64,000 nucleotides of DNA. Origin: Sphingomonas sp. CL5.1. GTDB taxonomy: Bacteria; Pseudomonadota; Alphaproteobacteria; Sphingomonadales; Sphingomonadaceae. The stretch is from positions 1,058,001-1,122,000 of the forward strand of contig NZ_CP050137.1 in NCBI RefSeq assembly GCF_013344685.1, read 5' to 3'. The notes under the pieces are model-generated. The model saw only the letters and a list, made by a program, of their open reading frames with translations. It was not told the origin of the DNA and ran no database searches. Below, one piece after another: positions 8,678 through 17,934 of this stretch. A program made the position numbers and the translations under genes. Numbering within the stretch: the stretch's first letter is position 1; the number at the start of each line of letters is the position of its first letter.

Positions 8678-9272
8678 GATAATGCTCCATGCGTTGGAGG
8701 TAGCGGGCGAGGACGTCGATCTCGATGTTGACGGCCTGCCCCGCCGTCAGCCCGCCGAGGGTGGTGACGGACCGGGTGTGCGGGATGAGGTTGATCGCGA
8801 AGACGGTGCCGTCCGCACGATCCTCCACGGTGTTGACGGTGAGCGACACGCCATCGACCGTCACCGAGCCTTTCGGCGCGAGGAACGGGGCGAGATCGCC
8901 GGGGACGCGGAAGGCGACGCGCTTCGAATCGCCGTCCGGCATAACCTCCACCACCTCGGCCACGCCGTCGACATGGCCGGTGACGATATGCCCGCCCAGT
9001 TCCTCGCCCAGCTTCATCGCGCGTTCGAGGTTGAGACGGCGGCCGGCGGTCCACTGGCCCTGCGCGGTGCGGCTGGCGGTTTCGCCCGACACGTCCACCG
9101 CGAACCAGCCCGGCCCCTTGTCCACCACCGTCAGGCACACGCCCGAGCAGGCGATCGACGCGCCGAGATCGACGGTGGCGGTGTCGTAGGCGGTCTCCAC
9201 CACCACGCGCAGGTCGCCGCGCGATTCCGCCGCTTTGATGGTGCCGACGTCGGAGACGATCCCGGTGAACAT
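8661..9272 (-). CDS. ribE: Riboflavin synthase alpha chain
   Basis: Riboflavin synthase dismutates two lumazine molecules to riboflavin. The 203-residue protein has the two repeated beta-barrel halves (about 1-95 and 96-190). It begins [12 protein letters not shown] and contains [15 protein letters not shown] in repeat one and [13 protein letters not shown] in repeat two. [13 protein letters not shown] at the junction is diagnostic. The stop lies inside the ribB N-terminus (17-base overlap), implying coupling. Five bases separate it from the upstream ribD. Confidence 0.97.
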   Translation of the reverse strand: MFTGIVSDVGTIKAAESRGDLRVVVETAYDTATVDLGASIACSGVCLTVVDKGPGWFAVDVSGETASRTAQGQWTAGRRLNLERAMKLGEELGGHIVTGHVDGVAEVVEVMPDGDSKRVAFRVPGDLAPFLAPKGSVTVDGVSLTVNTVEDRADGTVFAINLIPHTRSVTTLGGLTAGQAVNIEIDVLARYLQRMEHYRVKAG

Positions 9273-9277
9273 ATGAG

Positions 9278-10237
9278 TCAGAAGTCCTGCTGTCGCTGGC
9301 GCTCATATGCCTCGAGCCGGTCGCTGCCAAGCGCGCGCGCGTCGAGCAGCCGCCAGCGGCCGTGCGCGTCGGCGAGGCTGGCGAGGCCGATGTCGCCCAG
9401 CGCCGCTCGCCCGCCGCCGATCAGGATCGGCGCGCGATAGATCAGCAGGCGATCGACCAGATCGGCAGCGAGGAAGGCGGACGCCGCGCCCGCGCCGCCC
9501 TCGATCAGCAGGTGATCGCCCGGCAACGCAGCGATATCGGCGATATCGGCGATGACGGTGCAGTCGGGCGCGTCCACGCCGAGCGCGGAGAAGATGACGC
9601 GATGCGGGGAGCGTGCCTCAAGGCCCGGCAGCCGCACGTCGAGGCGCGGGGCGTCCGCCTCCCATGTGCCGCGCCCGACGAGGATCGCCTCGTGCCGCGC
9701 GCGTTCGAGATGCGCGTGGGCGCGTGATTCGGCGCCCGTGATCCAGCGGCTTTCGCCGTCCGCCCGCGCGATGCAGCCGTCGAGCGAGGTGGCGAGCTTG
9801 AGCGTCACCTGCGGCCGCCCGAACGCGCGGCGGGTGAGGAACCCGTCCATCGAGCGTCGCGCCTCCGCCGCGAGCACGTCGGTGGAGATGGCGATGCCGG
9901 CGGCGGCAAGGCGCGCGAGGCCCGCGCCGTCGGTGCGCGGATCGGGATCGCCGAGCGCGGCGACGACCCGCGCGACACCCGCTTCCGCCAGCAGATCGGC
10001 GCAGGCCGGGCCGCGCGGCGAGCGGTGTGCGCACGGCTCCAGCGTGACATAGGCGGTCGCCCCGCGCGCCGCCTCGCCCGCCTGGGCCAACGCCATCGCC
10101 TCGGCATGCGGGCGGCCGCCGGGCTGCGTCCAGCCGCGCCCGACGACGCGACCTTCCTTCACGATCACGCAGCCGACATTGGGATTGGGCGCGGTCCGCC
10201 CGCGCGTCCGCCCGGCGAGGGCGAGCGCGGCGGCCAT
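9278..10237 (-). CDS. ribD: Bifunctional riboflavin biosynthesis deaminase/reductase RibD
   Basis: RibD deaminates the GTP-derived pyrimidine and then reduces its ribose. The N-terminal deaminase (about 1-140) has zinc ligands in PHAEAMAL and [14 protein letters not shown]. The C-terminal DHFR-like reductase (about 145-319) has [37 protein letters not shown] and LIEGGA. The ATG at 10237 is the first ATG of the frame. Homologues usually begin about ten residues earlier, and the residues just upstream (DDQRW before MAAALALA) look conserved, so a rare start (for example CTG near 10261, overlapping the previous stop) is possible. It is the first rib gene of the run. Confidence 0.94.
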   Translation of the reverse strand: MAAALALAGRTRGRTAPNPNVGCVIVKEGRVVGRGWTQPGGRPHAEAMALAQAGEAARGATAYVTLEPCAHRSPRGPACADLLAEAGVARVVAALGDPDPRTDGAGLARLAAAGIAISTDVLAAEARRSMDGFLTRRAFGRPQVTLKLATSLDGCIARADGESRWITGAESRAHAHLERARHEAILVGRGTWEADAPRLDVRLPGLEARSPHRVIFSALGVDAPDCTVIADIADIAALPGDHLLIEGGAGAASAFLAADLVDRLLIYRAPILIGGGRAALGDIGLASLADAHGRWRLLDARALGSDRLEAYERQRQQDF

Positions 10238-10260
10238 CCAGCGCTGGTCGTCGGCGGCGC

Positions 10261-10608
10261 TCAGATGCCCCAGCGCTTCAATTTGTCGTCGAGCCGCTGG
10301 AATTCGGCGCGGGTCTTAGCCTGCTCCTTCTCCTGCTCGGCCAGTTCCTTGTCCTTCTTCGCCTGATCGACCTTCTGCTGCGCGACGATCTCCGCCTCGG
10401 TGCGGTCGAGCCGCCATTGCTGCACGTAGACGATGTCGGGCTTGTAGACTTTCTCGATCGTCGAATCCTTGATGAAGGCGAAGATGAAGAAGCCGGTGAT
10501 CAGGATCGACAGCGCGAAGAAGCCCAGCTCGTGCGGCTGGCGCTGGTGCAGGAATAGCCGAAGATCTCGCAGCGCGCGGAGCGGCGACATGCGGGCGAAG
10601 AATTGCAT
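10261..10608 (-). CDS. Small membrane protein with C-terminal coiled coil
   Basis: I do not recognise a named family. The 115-residue product has an amphipathic basic N-terminus (MSPLRALRDLRLFLHQRQPHELG) and one membrane helix at about 30-47 (FFALSILITGFFIFAFI). A charged Lys/Glu-rich region predicted as coiled coil follows to the end (ETEIVAQQ-like start, QAKKDKELAEQEKEQAKTRAEFQRLDDKLKRW). It sits between tonB and ribD on the same strand. The TonB neighbour hints at an envelope role, but nothing in the sequence proves it. A longer frame reaches back to 10722, but that N-terminus is Pro/Arg-rich and unconvincing, so the ATG at 10608 was chosen. Confidence 0.7.
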   Translation of the reverse strand: MQFFARMSPLRALRDLRLFLHQRQPHELGFFALSILITGFFIFAFIKDSTIEKVYKPDIVYVQQWRLDRTEAEIVAQQKVDQAKKDKELAEQEKEQAKTRAEFQRLDDKLKRWGI

Positions 10609-10731
10609 GTGGCCCAAGATAGGCGCGCGCGACGCCGGTTGCCAGCCCCGGTTATGCCGGAGCCGCGCCAGTCCGCCCGTCTCGGGGGGAGGGGGAAGCG
10701 GACTGACGCGACAGCTCTTCATACGATCCAG

Positions 10732-11388
10732 CTAGGATTCCATCTCGAACCGCACCGTCATCGTGCGCCATGATTCGACCGCCACGCCGTCGCGCGTCGC
10801 CGGGCGGAAGCGCCAGCGGGAAAGCGCCTGCCGCTCGGTCGCCTGCCAGAAGGCCTCGCTCGCCGCCGAGACGCGCTCGACCTGCTTCACGCGCCCGTCC
10901 GCGCCGACCAGCACGCGGATCACCACCTTGCCCTCATTGCCCATGCGCCGCTCGCCGGCGGGATAATCGGGCTGGAAATCGCGGGCGTAGCGCGGATCGG
11001 CGACCGCATCGACCATCACCGGCGGCTTCACGGGCGGGTCGATGATCGTGTCGATGCCGCCGCCGGTTCCGGGATTGGTCGGCGGCGGGAAGGGCGGGAT
11101 GACGAGGCCGCCCGATTCGCTAGTCTGGACGATCGGCGTGGTCCGGTCGATCTGATCCGTCGCGGCCCTGGACGGGTGCGCGGTCTTGCGCTCGGGCTGC
11201 GGGAGCGGTTCGGGCGGGGGCGGCGGCTCGATCGGAATGTTGATCGCGGTGAATTCCTTGGTGAAATTCTCCCTGATCTCCGGCACCGACATCACCAGCC
11301 CGGCGACGATCGCGGCATTCAGCCCGACCGCGACGGCGAGGCTGCCCGGATTGAACCCGCTCGAGCGAACGTAACGATCCGCGTACAT
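10732..11388 (-). CDS. tonB: TonB-family energy transducer
   Basis: TonB passes proton-motive-force energy from ExbBD to outer-membrane receptors. The 218-residue protein has a single N-terminal membrane anchor at about 15-35 (GSLAVAVGLNAAIVAGLVMSV) and a Pro-rich periplasmic spacer (PIEPPPPPEPLPQPERK). The C-terminal TonB domain at about 130-218 contains PDYPAGERRMGNEGKVVIRVLVGADGRVKQV and ALSRWRFRPA. No exbB or exbD is in the window. An AAAGGAG ribosome site lies about 20 bases upstream and a closer AGAGGA fits the ATG. The upstream region has two palindromes, suggesting metal-dependent or other regulation. Confidence 0.93.
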   Translation of the reverse strand: MYADRYVRSSGFNPGSLAVAVGLNAAIVAGLVMSVPEIRENFTKEFTAINIPIEPPPPPEPLPQPERKTAHPSRAATDQIDRTTPIVQTSESGGLVIPPFPPPTNPGTGGGIDTIIDPPVKPPVMVDAVADPRYARDFQPDYPAGERRMGNEGKVVIRVLVGADGRVKQVERVSAASEAFWQATERQALSRWRFRPATRDGVAVESWRTMTVRFEMES

Positions 11389-11439
11389 AAGCCTGATCCT
11401 CTCGTCTGTTCTCCTTTGCCGGTTTCCCGGTTCAGGGAT

Positions 11440-11484
11440 GATACAACGTATCTATGCGCGCGAGAAGATATTTTATAACGTAAC
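11440..11484 (-). promoter_or_regulatory. tonB control region with two palindromes
   Basis: Two elements stand out in the AT-rich leader of tonB. GATAC-AAC-GTATC (11440-11452) is a perfect 5-3-5 palindrome. GATATTTTATAACGTAAC (11467-11484) is an imperfect palindrome centred on TTATAA; on the minus strand it contains a TATAAAAT that could be a -10 box. The latter loosely resembles Zur/Fur-type operators. Only the palindromes are seen; the regulator is a guess. Confidence 0.45.
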
Positions 11485-11531
11485 GGAAACGGCCTCCATC
11501 CGGCCCGCCACCGTGACCTGTGAACGGCGGC

Positions 11532-12860
11532 TCAGGCGGTGGAGAGGCGCGCGATCGCCCGGTCGCGGCCGATCAGCGGCAGCAGCGCGGCCATGTCCGG
11601 GCCGTGGTCGCGCCCGGTCAGCGCGCGGCGCAGCGGCAGGAACAGCGCCTTGCCCTTGCGCCCGGTCGCGTCCTTCAGCCGCGCGGTGAGCGCGTGCCAC
11701 GGGTCGCCGGCCCAGTCGATTGCGGCGGCGGCGGCGGCGGCCTGGGCGAGATAGGCGGCATCCTCGCCGGCATCCGGCGCATCGACCGGCCCTTCGATCA
11801 CGCGCCACCAGTCGGCGGCTTCCGCGACGGTCGCGAGATTGGGCCGCACCGCCTCCCACGCCGCCGCGCCCATCCCGGCGGGCAGGCGATCCGCGACCGC
11901 CGCATGGGAAAGCTGGTGGACGATCCGCGCGTTGAGCTGCGCCAGTTCCGCCTCGTCGAACCGCGCGGGCGCGCGGCCGAAGCGGGCGAAGTCGAACCCG
12001 GCGACCAGCGGCGCGACATCCACGAACGGCTCGACCGGATCGCTGGTGCCGAGCCGGGCGAGCAGCGCGCGGATCGCCTGCGGCTCGATCCCCGCCGCGC
12101 GGAACTGGTCGACCCCGACGCTGCCGAGCCGCTTGGAGAGCTTGCCCTCGCTGCCGGTCAGCAGCGCCTCGTGCGCGAAGGCCGGCGGGGTCGCGCCGAG
12201 CGCGGCGAACATCTGGATCTGGAGCGCGGTGTTCGAGACGTGATCCTCGCCGCGCACGACATGGGTGATGCCCATGTCGATATCGTCGATCACCGACGGC
12301 AGCATGTAGAGCCACGAGCCGTCCGCGCGGCGGATCACCGGATCGCTCATCGTCGCGGGATCGAAATGTTGCTCGCCCCGGATCAGGTCATGCCATTCGA
12401 TCGGCGCTTCGTGATCGAGCCGGAAGCGCCAGTGCGGGCGCGCGCCCTCCGCCTCCAGCTTCGCGCGGTCGGCATCGCCGAGGGTCAGCGCCGCGCGGTC
12501 ATAGACCGGGGGCAGGCCGCGCCCGAGCTGGACCTTGCGCTTGAGGTCCAGCTCCTGCGCGCTTTCATAGGCGGGATAGATGCGCCCCGCCGCGACCAGC
12601 TCGTCGAACCGCCGCCGATAGAGCGCGAACCGTTGCGACTGGCGCACCTCCTCCACCGGCGTGAGGCCGAGCCAGGCGAGATCGGCGCGGATCGAATCGA
12701 CGTGACGTTCCTCGCTGCGCTCCGCGTCGGTATCGTCGATGCGCAGCACGAAGCGGCCGCCGGTCCCTTGCGCGAACAGCCAGTTGTGCAGCGCGGTGCG
12801 GATGTTGCCGACATGCAGCCGCCCGGTGGGCGACGGCGCGAAGCGGGTAACGACGGTCAT
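11532..12860 (-). CDS. gltX: Glutamyl-tRNA synthetase
   Basis: This class I synthetase charges tRNA-Glu. The start MTVVTRFAPSPTGRLHVGNIRTAL carries the HIGH-equivalent HVGN. KLSKRLG is the KMSKS loop. HVVRGEDHVSNTALQ and the RWTHL-type C-terminal helical anticodon region are present. The 442-residue length is on the short side, with no zinc-binding cysteine cluster. Many alphaproteobacteria carry two GluRS paralogues (one discriminating, one acting on tRNA-Gln); this could be either. The ATG at 12860 overlaps a GGAGG-like context and is 83 bases from the divergent prs start. Confidence 0.95.
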   Translation of the reverse strand: MTVVTRFAPSPTGRLHVGNIRTALHNWLFAQGTGGRFVLRIDDTDAERSEERHVDSIRADLAWLGLTPVEEVRQSQRFALYRRRFDELVAAGRIYPAYESAQELDLKRKVQLGRGLPPVYDRAALTLGDADRAKLEAEGARPHWRFRLDHEAPIEWHDLIRGEQHFDPATMSDPVIRRADGSWLYMLPSVIDDIDMGITHVVRGEDHVSNTALQIQMFAALGATPPAFAHEALLTGSEGKLSKRLGSVGVDQFRAAGIEPQAIRALLARLGTSDPVEPFVDVAPLVAGFDFARFGRAPARFDEAELAQLNARIVHQLSHAAVADRLPAGMGAAAWEAVRPNLATVAEAADWWRVIEGPVDAPDAGEDAAYLAQAAAAAAAIDWAGDPWHALTARLKDATGRKGKALFLPLRRALTGRDHGPDMAALLPLIGRDRAIARLSTA

Positions 12861-12943
12861 GGAGGTCCGCTTAGGCGCTTGCCCTTCCCCTCGCCAGCCC
12901 CGCGCATTAAGGCGACGCGAATCGGGGCGGGAAGGGCGACGCA

Positions 12944-13879
12944 ATGAAACTGATGACCGGCAACTCCAATCTGCCGCTGGCGCGCGACATCGCCGCCTAT
13001 CTGGAGCTGCCGCTGACCGAGGCGCTGGTGCGCCGCTTCGCCGACGAGGAGATTTTCGTCGAGATCCGCGAGAATGTGCGCGGCGAGGACGTGTTCGTCG
13101 TCCAGTCGACCAGCTTCCCCGCGAACGACAACCTGATGGAGCTGCTGATCTGCATCGACGCGCTGAAGCGCGCCTCGGCGAAGCGGATCACGGCGGTGGT
13201 GCCGTATTTCGGCTATGCCCGGCAGGACCGGAAGCCCGGCCCGCGCACGCCGATCTCGGCCAAGCTGGTCGCCAACCTCATCACCACGGCGGGGGCGGAC
13301 CGCGTGCTCTCGGTCGATCTCCACGCCGGGCAGATCCAGGGCTTCTTCGACATCCCGACCGACAATCTGTTCGCCGCCCCGGTGATGTCGGCGGATATCC
13401 TGACGCGCTTCGGCGACAAGAACCTGATGGTCGTCTCGCCCGACGTGGGCGGCGTGGTGCGCGCGCGGGCGCTCGCCAAGAGGCTCGACAACGCGCCGCT
13501 GGCGATCGTCGACAAGCGCCGCGAGCGCGCCGGCGAATCCGAGGTGATGAACATCATCGGCGACGTCGAGGGCCGCTTCTGCATCCTGATCGACGATATC
13601 GTCGATTCGGCCGGTACATTGTGCAACGCCGCCGCCGCGCTGAAGGAGGCCGGGGCCGAGGACGTGGTGGCCTATGTGACGCACGGCGTGCTGTCCGGCG
13701 GGGCGGTGGCGCGGGTCGAGGGATCGGCGCTGCGCGAGCTGGTCATCACCGATTCGATCGGCAATCACGAGGTGCTCGCCGAGGCGAAGCGCATCCGCCA
13801 CCTGACCATCGCGCCGCTGCTGGCGGAGGCGATCCGGCGCATCGCGGACGAATCGAGCGTGTCGTCGCTATTCGACTGA
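12944..13879 (+). CDS. prs: Ribose-phosphate pyrophosphokinase
   Basis: Prs makes PRPP from ribose 5-phosphate and ATP, feeding purine, pyrimidine, His, Trp and NAD synthesis. The 311-residue product has [26 protein letters not shown], the ATP/flexible loop [10 protein letters not shown], and the metal-binding [18 protein letters not shown]. The PRPP motif reads [19 protein letters not shown]. Length and order are typical of class I PRPP synthetases. The gene is divergent from gltX. purH and nadB elsewhere in the window are downstream users. Confidence 0.98.
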   Translation: MKLMTGNSNLPLARDIAAYLELPLTEALVRRFADEEIFVEIRENVRGEDVFVVQSTSFPANDNLMELLICIDALKRASAKRITAVVPYFGYARQDRKPGPRTPISAKLVANLITTAGADRVLSVDLHAGQIQGFFDIPTDNLFAAPVMSADILTRFGDKNLMVVSPDVGGVVRARALAKRLDNAPLAIVDKRRERAGESEVMNIIGDVEGRFCILIDDIVDSAGTLCNAAAALKEAGAEDVVAYVTHGVLSGGAVARVEGSALRELVITDSIGNHEVLAEAKRIRHLTIAPLLAEAIRRIADESSVSSLFD

Positions 13880-13956
13880 CGGGCGCAGGCGCGACCCGCC
13901 GGCCGGGCAACAGCTTCGCTCAGCGGACTGATCGACCGGCGTGCAGCGTGCGCGCC

Positions 13957-14283
13957 TTAGCTGTTGCCGAGCGCCACGATGTGATCGAACACCGCCGGAT
14001 GCAGCGGCCTGGCGAAGGCGCAGCCGTAGCGGTATTTGTCGCGCCATGCGACCACCGCCTCCAGCCCGGCGAGGCCGGGCAGCGTCAGCCAGACCGTCTG
14101 GCCCGGCCACAGGGTGAAGCTGGTCTGCGCGCGGAATCCGGTGGTGGACAGGTCCACCACGTCGATCTCGAACCGGGTCGTGCCGCGGTCGCGCAGGTGC
14201 GCGCGCATCTTGACCGCCTTGCGCAAGGAGCCGCGATTGTCCTCGCCGTCCAGAGACATGGGTATAGACACGGCCTGATCCAT
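13957..14283 (-). CDS. PilZ-domain protein
   Basis: PilZ domains usually bind cyclic di-GMP and alter the partner or their own conformation. The 108-residue single-domain product shows the N-terminal RxxxR motif as RGSLR at about 18-22 and the (D/N)xSxxG motif as DLSTTG at about 44-49. A beta-barrel pattern follows (TVWLTLPGLAGLEAVVAWRDKYRYGCAFARPL). It carries no other domain, so it would act by binding an effector. The ATG at 14283 was chosen; an internal ATG at 14259 is also possible, and neither has a clear ribosome site. It converges on prs. Confidence 0.8.
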   Translation of the reverse strand: MDQAVSIPMSLDGEDNRGSLRKAVKMRAHLRDRGTTRFEIDVVDLSTTGFRAQTSFTLWPGQTVWLTLPGLAGLEAVVAWRDKYRYGCAFARPLHPAVFDHIVALGNS

Positions 14284-14491
14284 TGGCCGTTTATGCGCCG
14301 CCAATGGTTACCAATCCGCAAACGAATCCACTCGGCTCGCCGCACAAAATGCGTTGTTTAGGCTATGGTTTCAGGGCGATAGGGGCGATCGGACCCAGTC
14401 GCGAGGCATGGGCGCTCCGGCCTTTTCGCGCCGCGAAACCCGCACGGGGATATAGCCATCGCGCGCGCGCGTCGCTACGTCGCACCGCACC

Positions 14492-16069
14492 ATGACAGAC
14501 GATCTCCGCTCCGCAGCCCTTGAATCCAAAGCCTGGCCGTTCGAGGAAGCGCGCCGGCTGCTCAAGCGCTGGCCGGAGGGAAAACCGGGCGGCGGGGCGA
14601 TCATCTTCGAGACGGGCTACGGCCCCTCGGGCCTGCCGCATATCGGCACGTTCAACGAGGTGCTGCGCACGACGATGGTGCGCAACGCCTTCCACGCGCT
14701 GTCCGACCAGCCGACGCGGCTGATCGCCTTCTCCGACGACATGGACGGCCTGCGCAAAGTGCCGGACAACGTGCCCAACCAGGCGATGCTGGCCGGATAT
14801 CTCGGCAAGCCGCTGACGCAGGTGCCCGACCCGTTCGGCAAGTTCGAGAGTTTCGCGCACCATAACAATGCGATGCTGCGCGCCTTCCTCGATCGCTACG
14901 GCTTCGACTATGAATTCGCCTCCTCGACCGAATATTACCATGCCGGCCGGTTCGATGAGCAGCTCCGCAACGTCCTGCGCCAGTACGATGCGATCATGGC
15001 GGTGATGCTGCCGACGTTGCGCGGCGAGCGGCAGGCGACCTATTCGCCCGTGCTGCCGATCAGCCCCAAATCCGGCGTGGTGCTGCAAGTGCCGGTCGAG
15101 GTGGTCGATGCCGACGCCGGGCTGATCCGCTTCGTCGACGAGGGCGAGACGATCGAGCAGTCGGTCCTCGGCGGCAAGGCCAAGCTCCAGTGGAAGCCCG
15201 ACTGGGGGATGCGCTGGGCGGCACTGGGCGTCGATTACGAGATGCACGGCAAGGACCTGATCGATTCCGCCGCGCTCGGCGGGCGCATCTGCCAGATCCT
15301 CGGCGGGCGCAAGCCCGAGACTTTGGTGTACGAGCTGTTCCTCGACGAGAAGGGCGAGAAGATATCGAAGTCCAAGGGCAACGGCCTCAGCCTCGAGCAA
15401 TGGCTGACCTACGGCCCGGAGGAATCGGTCGCCTTCTACGCCTATCGCGAGCCGAAGAAGGCCAAGCAGCTGCACATGGGCGTGATCCCGCGCGCGGTGG
15501 ACGAATATTGGCAGTTCCGCGCCAATTATCCGGGGCAGGGCATCAAGGAGAAGCTCGGCAACCCCGTCCACCACATCCACGACGGCAAGCTGCCGGAGGG
15601 GACGCTGCCGGTGACGTTCGGGCTGCTGCTCAACCTCGTCGGGGTGATGGGAGAGGCCTCGAAGGAACAGGTGTGGGGCTATCTCGCCAATTACCTGCCC
15701 GATGCCTCGCCCGCCGCCTATCCGGAGCTGGACCGGCTGATCGGCTATGCGCTGGCCTATCACCGCGACTTCATCGCGCCGACGCTCAGGCGCCGCGCGC
15801 CGGAGGGCGTGGAGGTCGCCGCGTTGCAACGGCTCGATGCCGAGCTTGCGGCATTGCCGGCGGACGCCAGCGCCGAGGATATCCAGAACCACGTCTATGA
15901 GATCGGCAAGACCGGCGGGTTCGCCGAGCTGCGCGACTGGTTCCGCGCGCTCTACGAAACGCTGCTCGGGTCGAGCCAGGGGCCGCGCATGGGGAGCTTC
16001 ATCCGGCTCTACGGCGTGGAGAACAGCCGCAAGCTGATCGCGGAGGCGCTGGCGCGCGCCGGCGGATGA
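14492..16069 (+). CDS. lysS: Lysyl-tRNA synthetase, class I
   Basis: This is the archaeal-type class I LysRS, unrelated in fold to the class II enzyme of most bacteria. The 525-residue product has the HIGH-like motif in GYGPSGLPHIGTFNEVLRTT (about 43-62) and the KMSKS-like KISKSKGN (about 290). The class I LysRS C-terminal alpha-helix cage follows, with a final IRLYGVENSRKLIAEAL. Class I LysRS is common in alphaproteobacteria and spirochaetes. The nhaA ATG overlaps its stop (ATGA). Confidence 0.97.
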   Translation: MTDDLRSAALESKAWPFEEARRLLKRWPEGKPGGGAIIFETGYGPSGLPHIGTFNEVLRTTMVRNAFHALSDQPTRLIAFSDDMDGLRKVPDNVPNQAMLAGYLGKPLTQVPDPFGKFESFAHHNNAMLRAFLDRYGFDYEFASSTEYYHAGRFDEQLRNVLRQYDAIMAVMLPTLRGERQATYSPVLPISPKSGVVLQVPVEVVDADAGLIRFVDEGETIEQSVLGGKAKLQWKPDWGMRWAALGVDYEMHGKDLIDSAALGGRICQILGGRKPETLVYELFLDEKGEKISKSKGNGLSLEQWLTYGPEESVAFYAYREPKKAKQLHMGVIPRAVDEYWQFRANYPGQGIKEKLGNPVHHIHDGKLPEGTLPVTFGLLLNLVGVMGEASKEQVWGYLANYLPDASPAAYPELDRLIGYALAYHRDFIAPTLRRRAPEGVEVAALQRLDAELAALPADASAEDIQNHVYEIGKTGGFAELRDWFRALYETLLGSSQGPRMGSFIRLYGVENSRKLIAEALARAGG

Positions 16070-17259
16070 CGGCGCGCCGCGCTTCCGCGTTGCGCGCCTT
16101 CCTCACCGGCGAGGCGGCGGGCGGCTTCGTGCTGGTCGCGGCGGCGGCGCTGGCGATGCTGGCCGCGAACCTGCCGGCGACGGCGGGCTGGTATGCGCAT
16201 GTGCTTCATGCGCGGACCGGGCCGGTGCTTTCGTCCGCGCTCGGGCCGATGACGGTGCATCTGTGGATCAACGACGGGCTGATGGCGCTGTTCTTCCTGC
16301 TCGTCGGGCTGGAGATCAAGCGCGAGTTCGTCGACGGCCGCCTCGCTCGTGCCGACCAGCGCCGCCTGCCGTTCATCGCGGCGGCGGCGGGGATGGCGGT
16401 GCCGGCGCTCGTCTATCTGCTGGTGGTGGGCGACCGCGGCGGGTTGCAACGCGGCTGGGCGATCCCGGCGGCGACCGACATCGCCTTCGCCATCGGGGTG
16501 ATGGCGATGCTGGGGAAGCGCGTGCCGCCTGCGCTCAAGCTGCTGCTCACCACCGTCGCGATCGTCGACGACATGGGCGCGGTGGTGATCATCGCGCTCG
16601 CCTATACCGATCAGATCAGGGCGCTGGCGCTGGCCGGCGCGGGCCTGGCGCTGGCGGTGCTGTACGTGATGAACCGGCGCCGGGTGCGGGCGCTGTGGCC
16701 GTATCTCGCGGCGGGCGCGGCCCTGTGGCTGTTCGTGTTGCAATCGGGCGTCCATGCGACGATCGCCGGGGTGCTGACCGCCGCCTTCATTCCCGTGGTG
16801 CCGACGCCGGGCGCGCCCGACTCGCCGGAATCGCCGCTGCACCGGTTGGAACATGCGCTCAGCCCGTGGGTCGCCTTCGCGATCGTGCCGCTGTTCGCCT
16901 TCGCCAATGCCGGCGTGGCGCTCGGCGGGTTCGGCTGGGGCGTGCTGGCCGAGCCGGTGGTGCTGGCGGTGGCGCTCGGGCTGTTCCTCGGCAAGCAGAT
17001 CGGCGTGTTCGGCGGCATCTGGGGCGCGGCGCGGCTGGGGATCGCGGCCCGGCCCGGCGGGGTGGGCTGGGCGCAGGTCTATGGCATGGCGCTGCTCGCC
17101 GGGATCGGCTTCACGATGAGCCTGTTCATCGGCGGCCTCGCCTTTCCCGGCGACGCGATGCTGGTGGAGGAAGTGAAGATGGGCGTGCTGGCAGGCTCCT
17201 TGCTCTCGGCATTGGCGGGGTTCGCGGTGCTGGCGCTGGCCGCCCGTTCACGCGCCTGA
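16066..17259 (+). CDS. nhaA: Na+/H+ antiporter NhaA
   Basis: NhaA exports Na+ or Li+ in exchange for protons and controls pH and salt tolerance. The 397-residue product has about 11-12 membrane helices. Family hallmarks are VHLWINDGLMALFFLLVGLEIKREF, AIPAATDIAFAIGVMAMLGKRVPPALK with the Asp pair region, and TTVAIVDDMGAVVIIALAYT, where the two aspartates correspond to the transport site. IGFTMSLFIGGLAF is near the C-terminus. It starts inside the lysS stop (4-base ATGA overlap) and converges with rlmE, overlapping it by 12 bases. Confidence 0.97.
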   Translation: MTARRASALRAFLTGEAAGGFVLVAAAALAMLAANLPATAGWYAHVLHARTGPVLSSALGPMTVHLWINDGLMALFFLLVGLEIKREFVDGRLARADQRRLPFIAAAAGMAVPALVYLLVVGDRGGLQRGWAIPAATDIAFAIGVMAMLGKRVPPALKLLLTTVAIVDDMGAVVIIALAYTDQIRALALAGAGLALAVLYVMNRRRVRALWPYLAAGAALWLFVLQSGVHATIAGVLTAAFIPVVPTPGAPDSPESPLHRLEHALSPWVAFAIVPLFAFANAGVALGGFGWGVLAEPVVLAVALGLFLGKQIGVFGGIWGAARLGIAARPGGVGWAQVYGMALLAGIGFTMSLFIGGLAFPGDAMLVEEVKMGVLAGSLLSALAGFAVLALAARSRA

Positions 17260-17934
17260 ACCGGCCTCATCGGGCCGTCCCTTGAACCCCTGCGCTACGA
17301 CGAACCACTCCACGCTGCCCTTGCGGCTGGCCGGCGGCTTGGCGTGCTTCACCGTCGTGAAATGGCGTTTCATCTCCGCCACGAGCGTCGAATCCGCGCC
17401 GCCGGCGAACACCTTGGCGACGAACGCCCCGCCCGGCGCCAGCACCTCGATCGCGAAGGCGAAGGCGGTCTCGACCAGCGCCATGGTGCGCAGCGCGTCG
17501 GTCTGCGGATGGCCGACCGTGTTCGCCGCCATGTCCGACAGCACGATGTCCGGCGCGCCGCCCAGCGCCTCCATCAGCATCGCCGGCGCGGCGTCGTCCA
17601 TGAAATCGTGCTCGAAGATCGTCACCCCGTCGATCGGGTCGACCGGCAACAGGTCGATCCCCACCACCGCCGCCTTGGGGGCGAGCCGGCGCACCACCTG
17701 GCTCCACCCGCCCGGCGCGATGCCGAGGTCGATCACGCGGCGCGCGCCCTTCAGCAGCCCGAAGCGCTCGTCCAGCTCGGTCAGCTTGTAGGCGGCGCGG
17801 CTGCGATACCCTTCCGCCTTGGCGCGGCGGACATAGGGATCGTTGAGCTGCCGCTCCAGCCAGCGGGTCGATTGCGCGGTGCGGCCGCGCGCGGTGCGCA
17901 CGCGCTGGCGCCCGCCGGAACCTTCCCGGCTCAT
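17248..17934 (-). CDS. rlmE: 23S rRNA (uridine-2'-O-)-methyltransferase RlmE (FtsJ)
   Basis: RlmE methylates U2552 of 23S rRNA in a late step of 50S assembly. The 228-residue product starts at MSREGSGGRQRVRT and has WLERQLNDPYVRRAKAEGYRSRAAYKLTELDE with the conserved first Lys. The SAM-binding motif reads VIDLGIAPGGWSQV (DLGxAPGG), followed by DIVLSDMAANTVGHPQTD with the catalytic Asp. A conserved Lys is in AFVAKVFAGG, and the terminal catalytic region reads KPPASRKGSVEWFVVAQGF. The K-D-K-E tetrad is thus present. Its ATG overlaps the ppx stop by 4 bases. The 3' end overlaps nhaA on the other strand. Confidence 0.96.
   Translation of the reverse strand: MSREGSGGRQRVRTARGRTAQSTRWLERQLNDPYVRRAKAEGYRSRAAYKLTELDERFGLLKGARRVIDLGIAPGGWSQVVRRLAPKAAVVGIDLLPVDPIDGVTIFEHDFMDDAAPAMLMEALGGAPDIVLSDMAANTVGHPQTDALRTMALVETAFAFAIEVLAPGGAFVAKVFAGGADSTLVAEMKRHFTTVKHAKPPASRKGSVEWFVVAQGFKGRPDEAGSGA

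Noticed and set aside
7502..10608. FMN riboswitch ahead of the rib genes
   Set aside because: ribD directly follows another coding sequence with no leader long enough for the conserved FMN element, and none of its motifs were recognised.
10609..10722. Upstream extension of the small membrane protein gene to 10722
   Set aside because: The added 38 residues are Pro/Arg-rich with no conserved look, and the internal ATG gives a normal basic N-terminus before the membrane helix.
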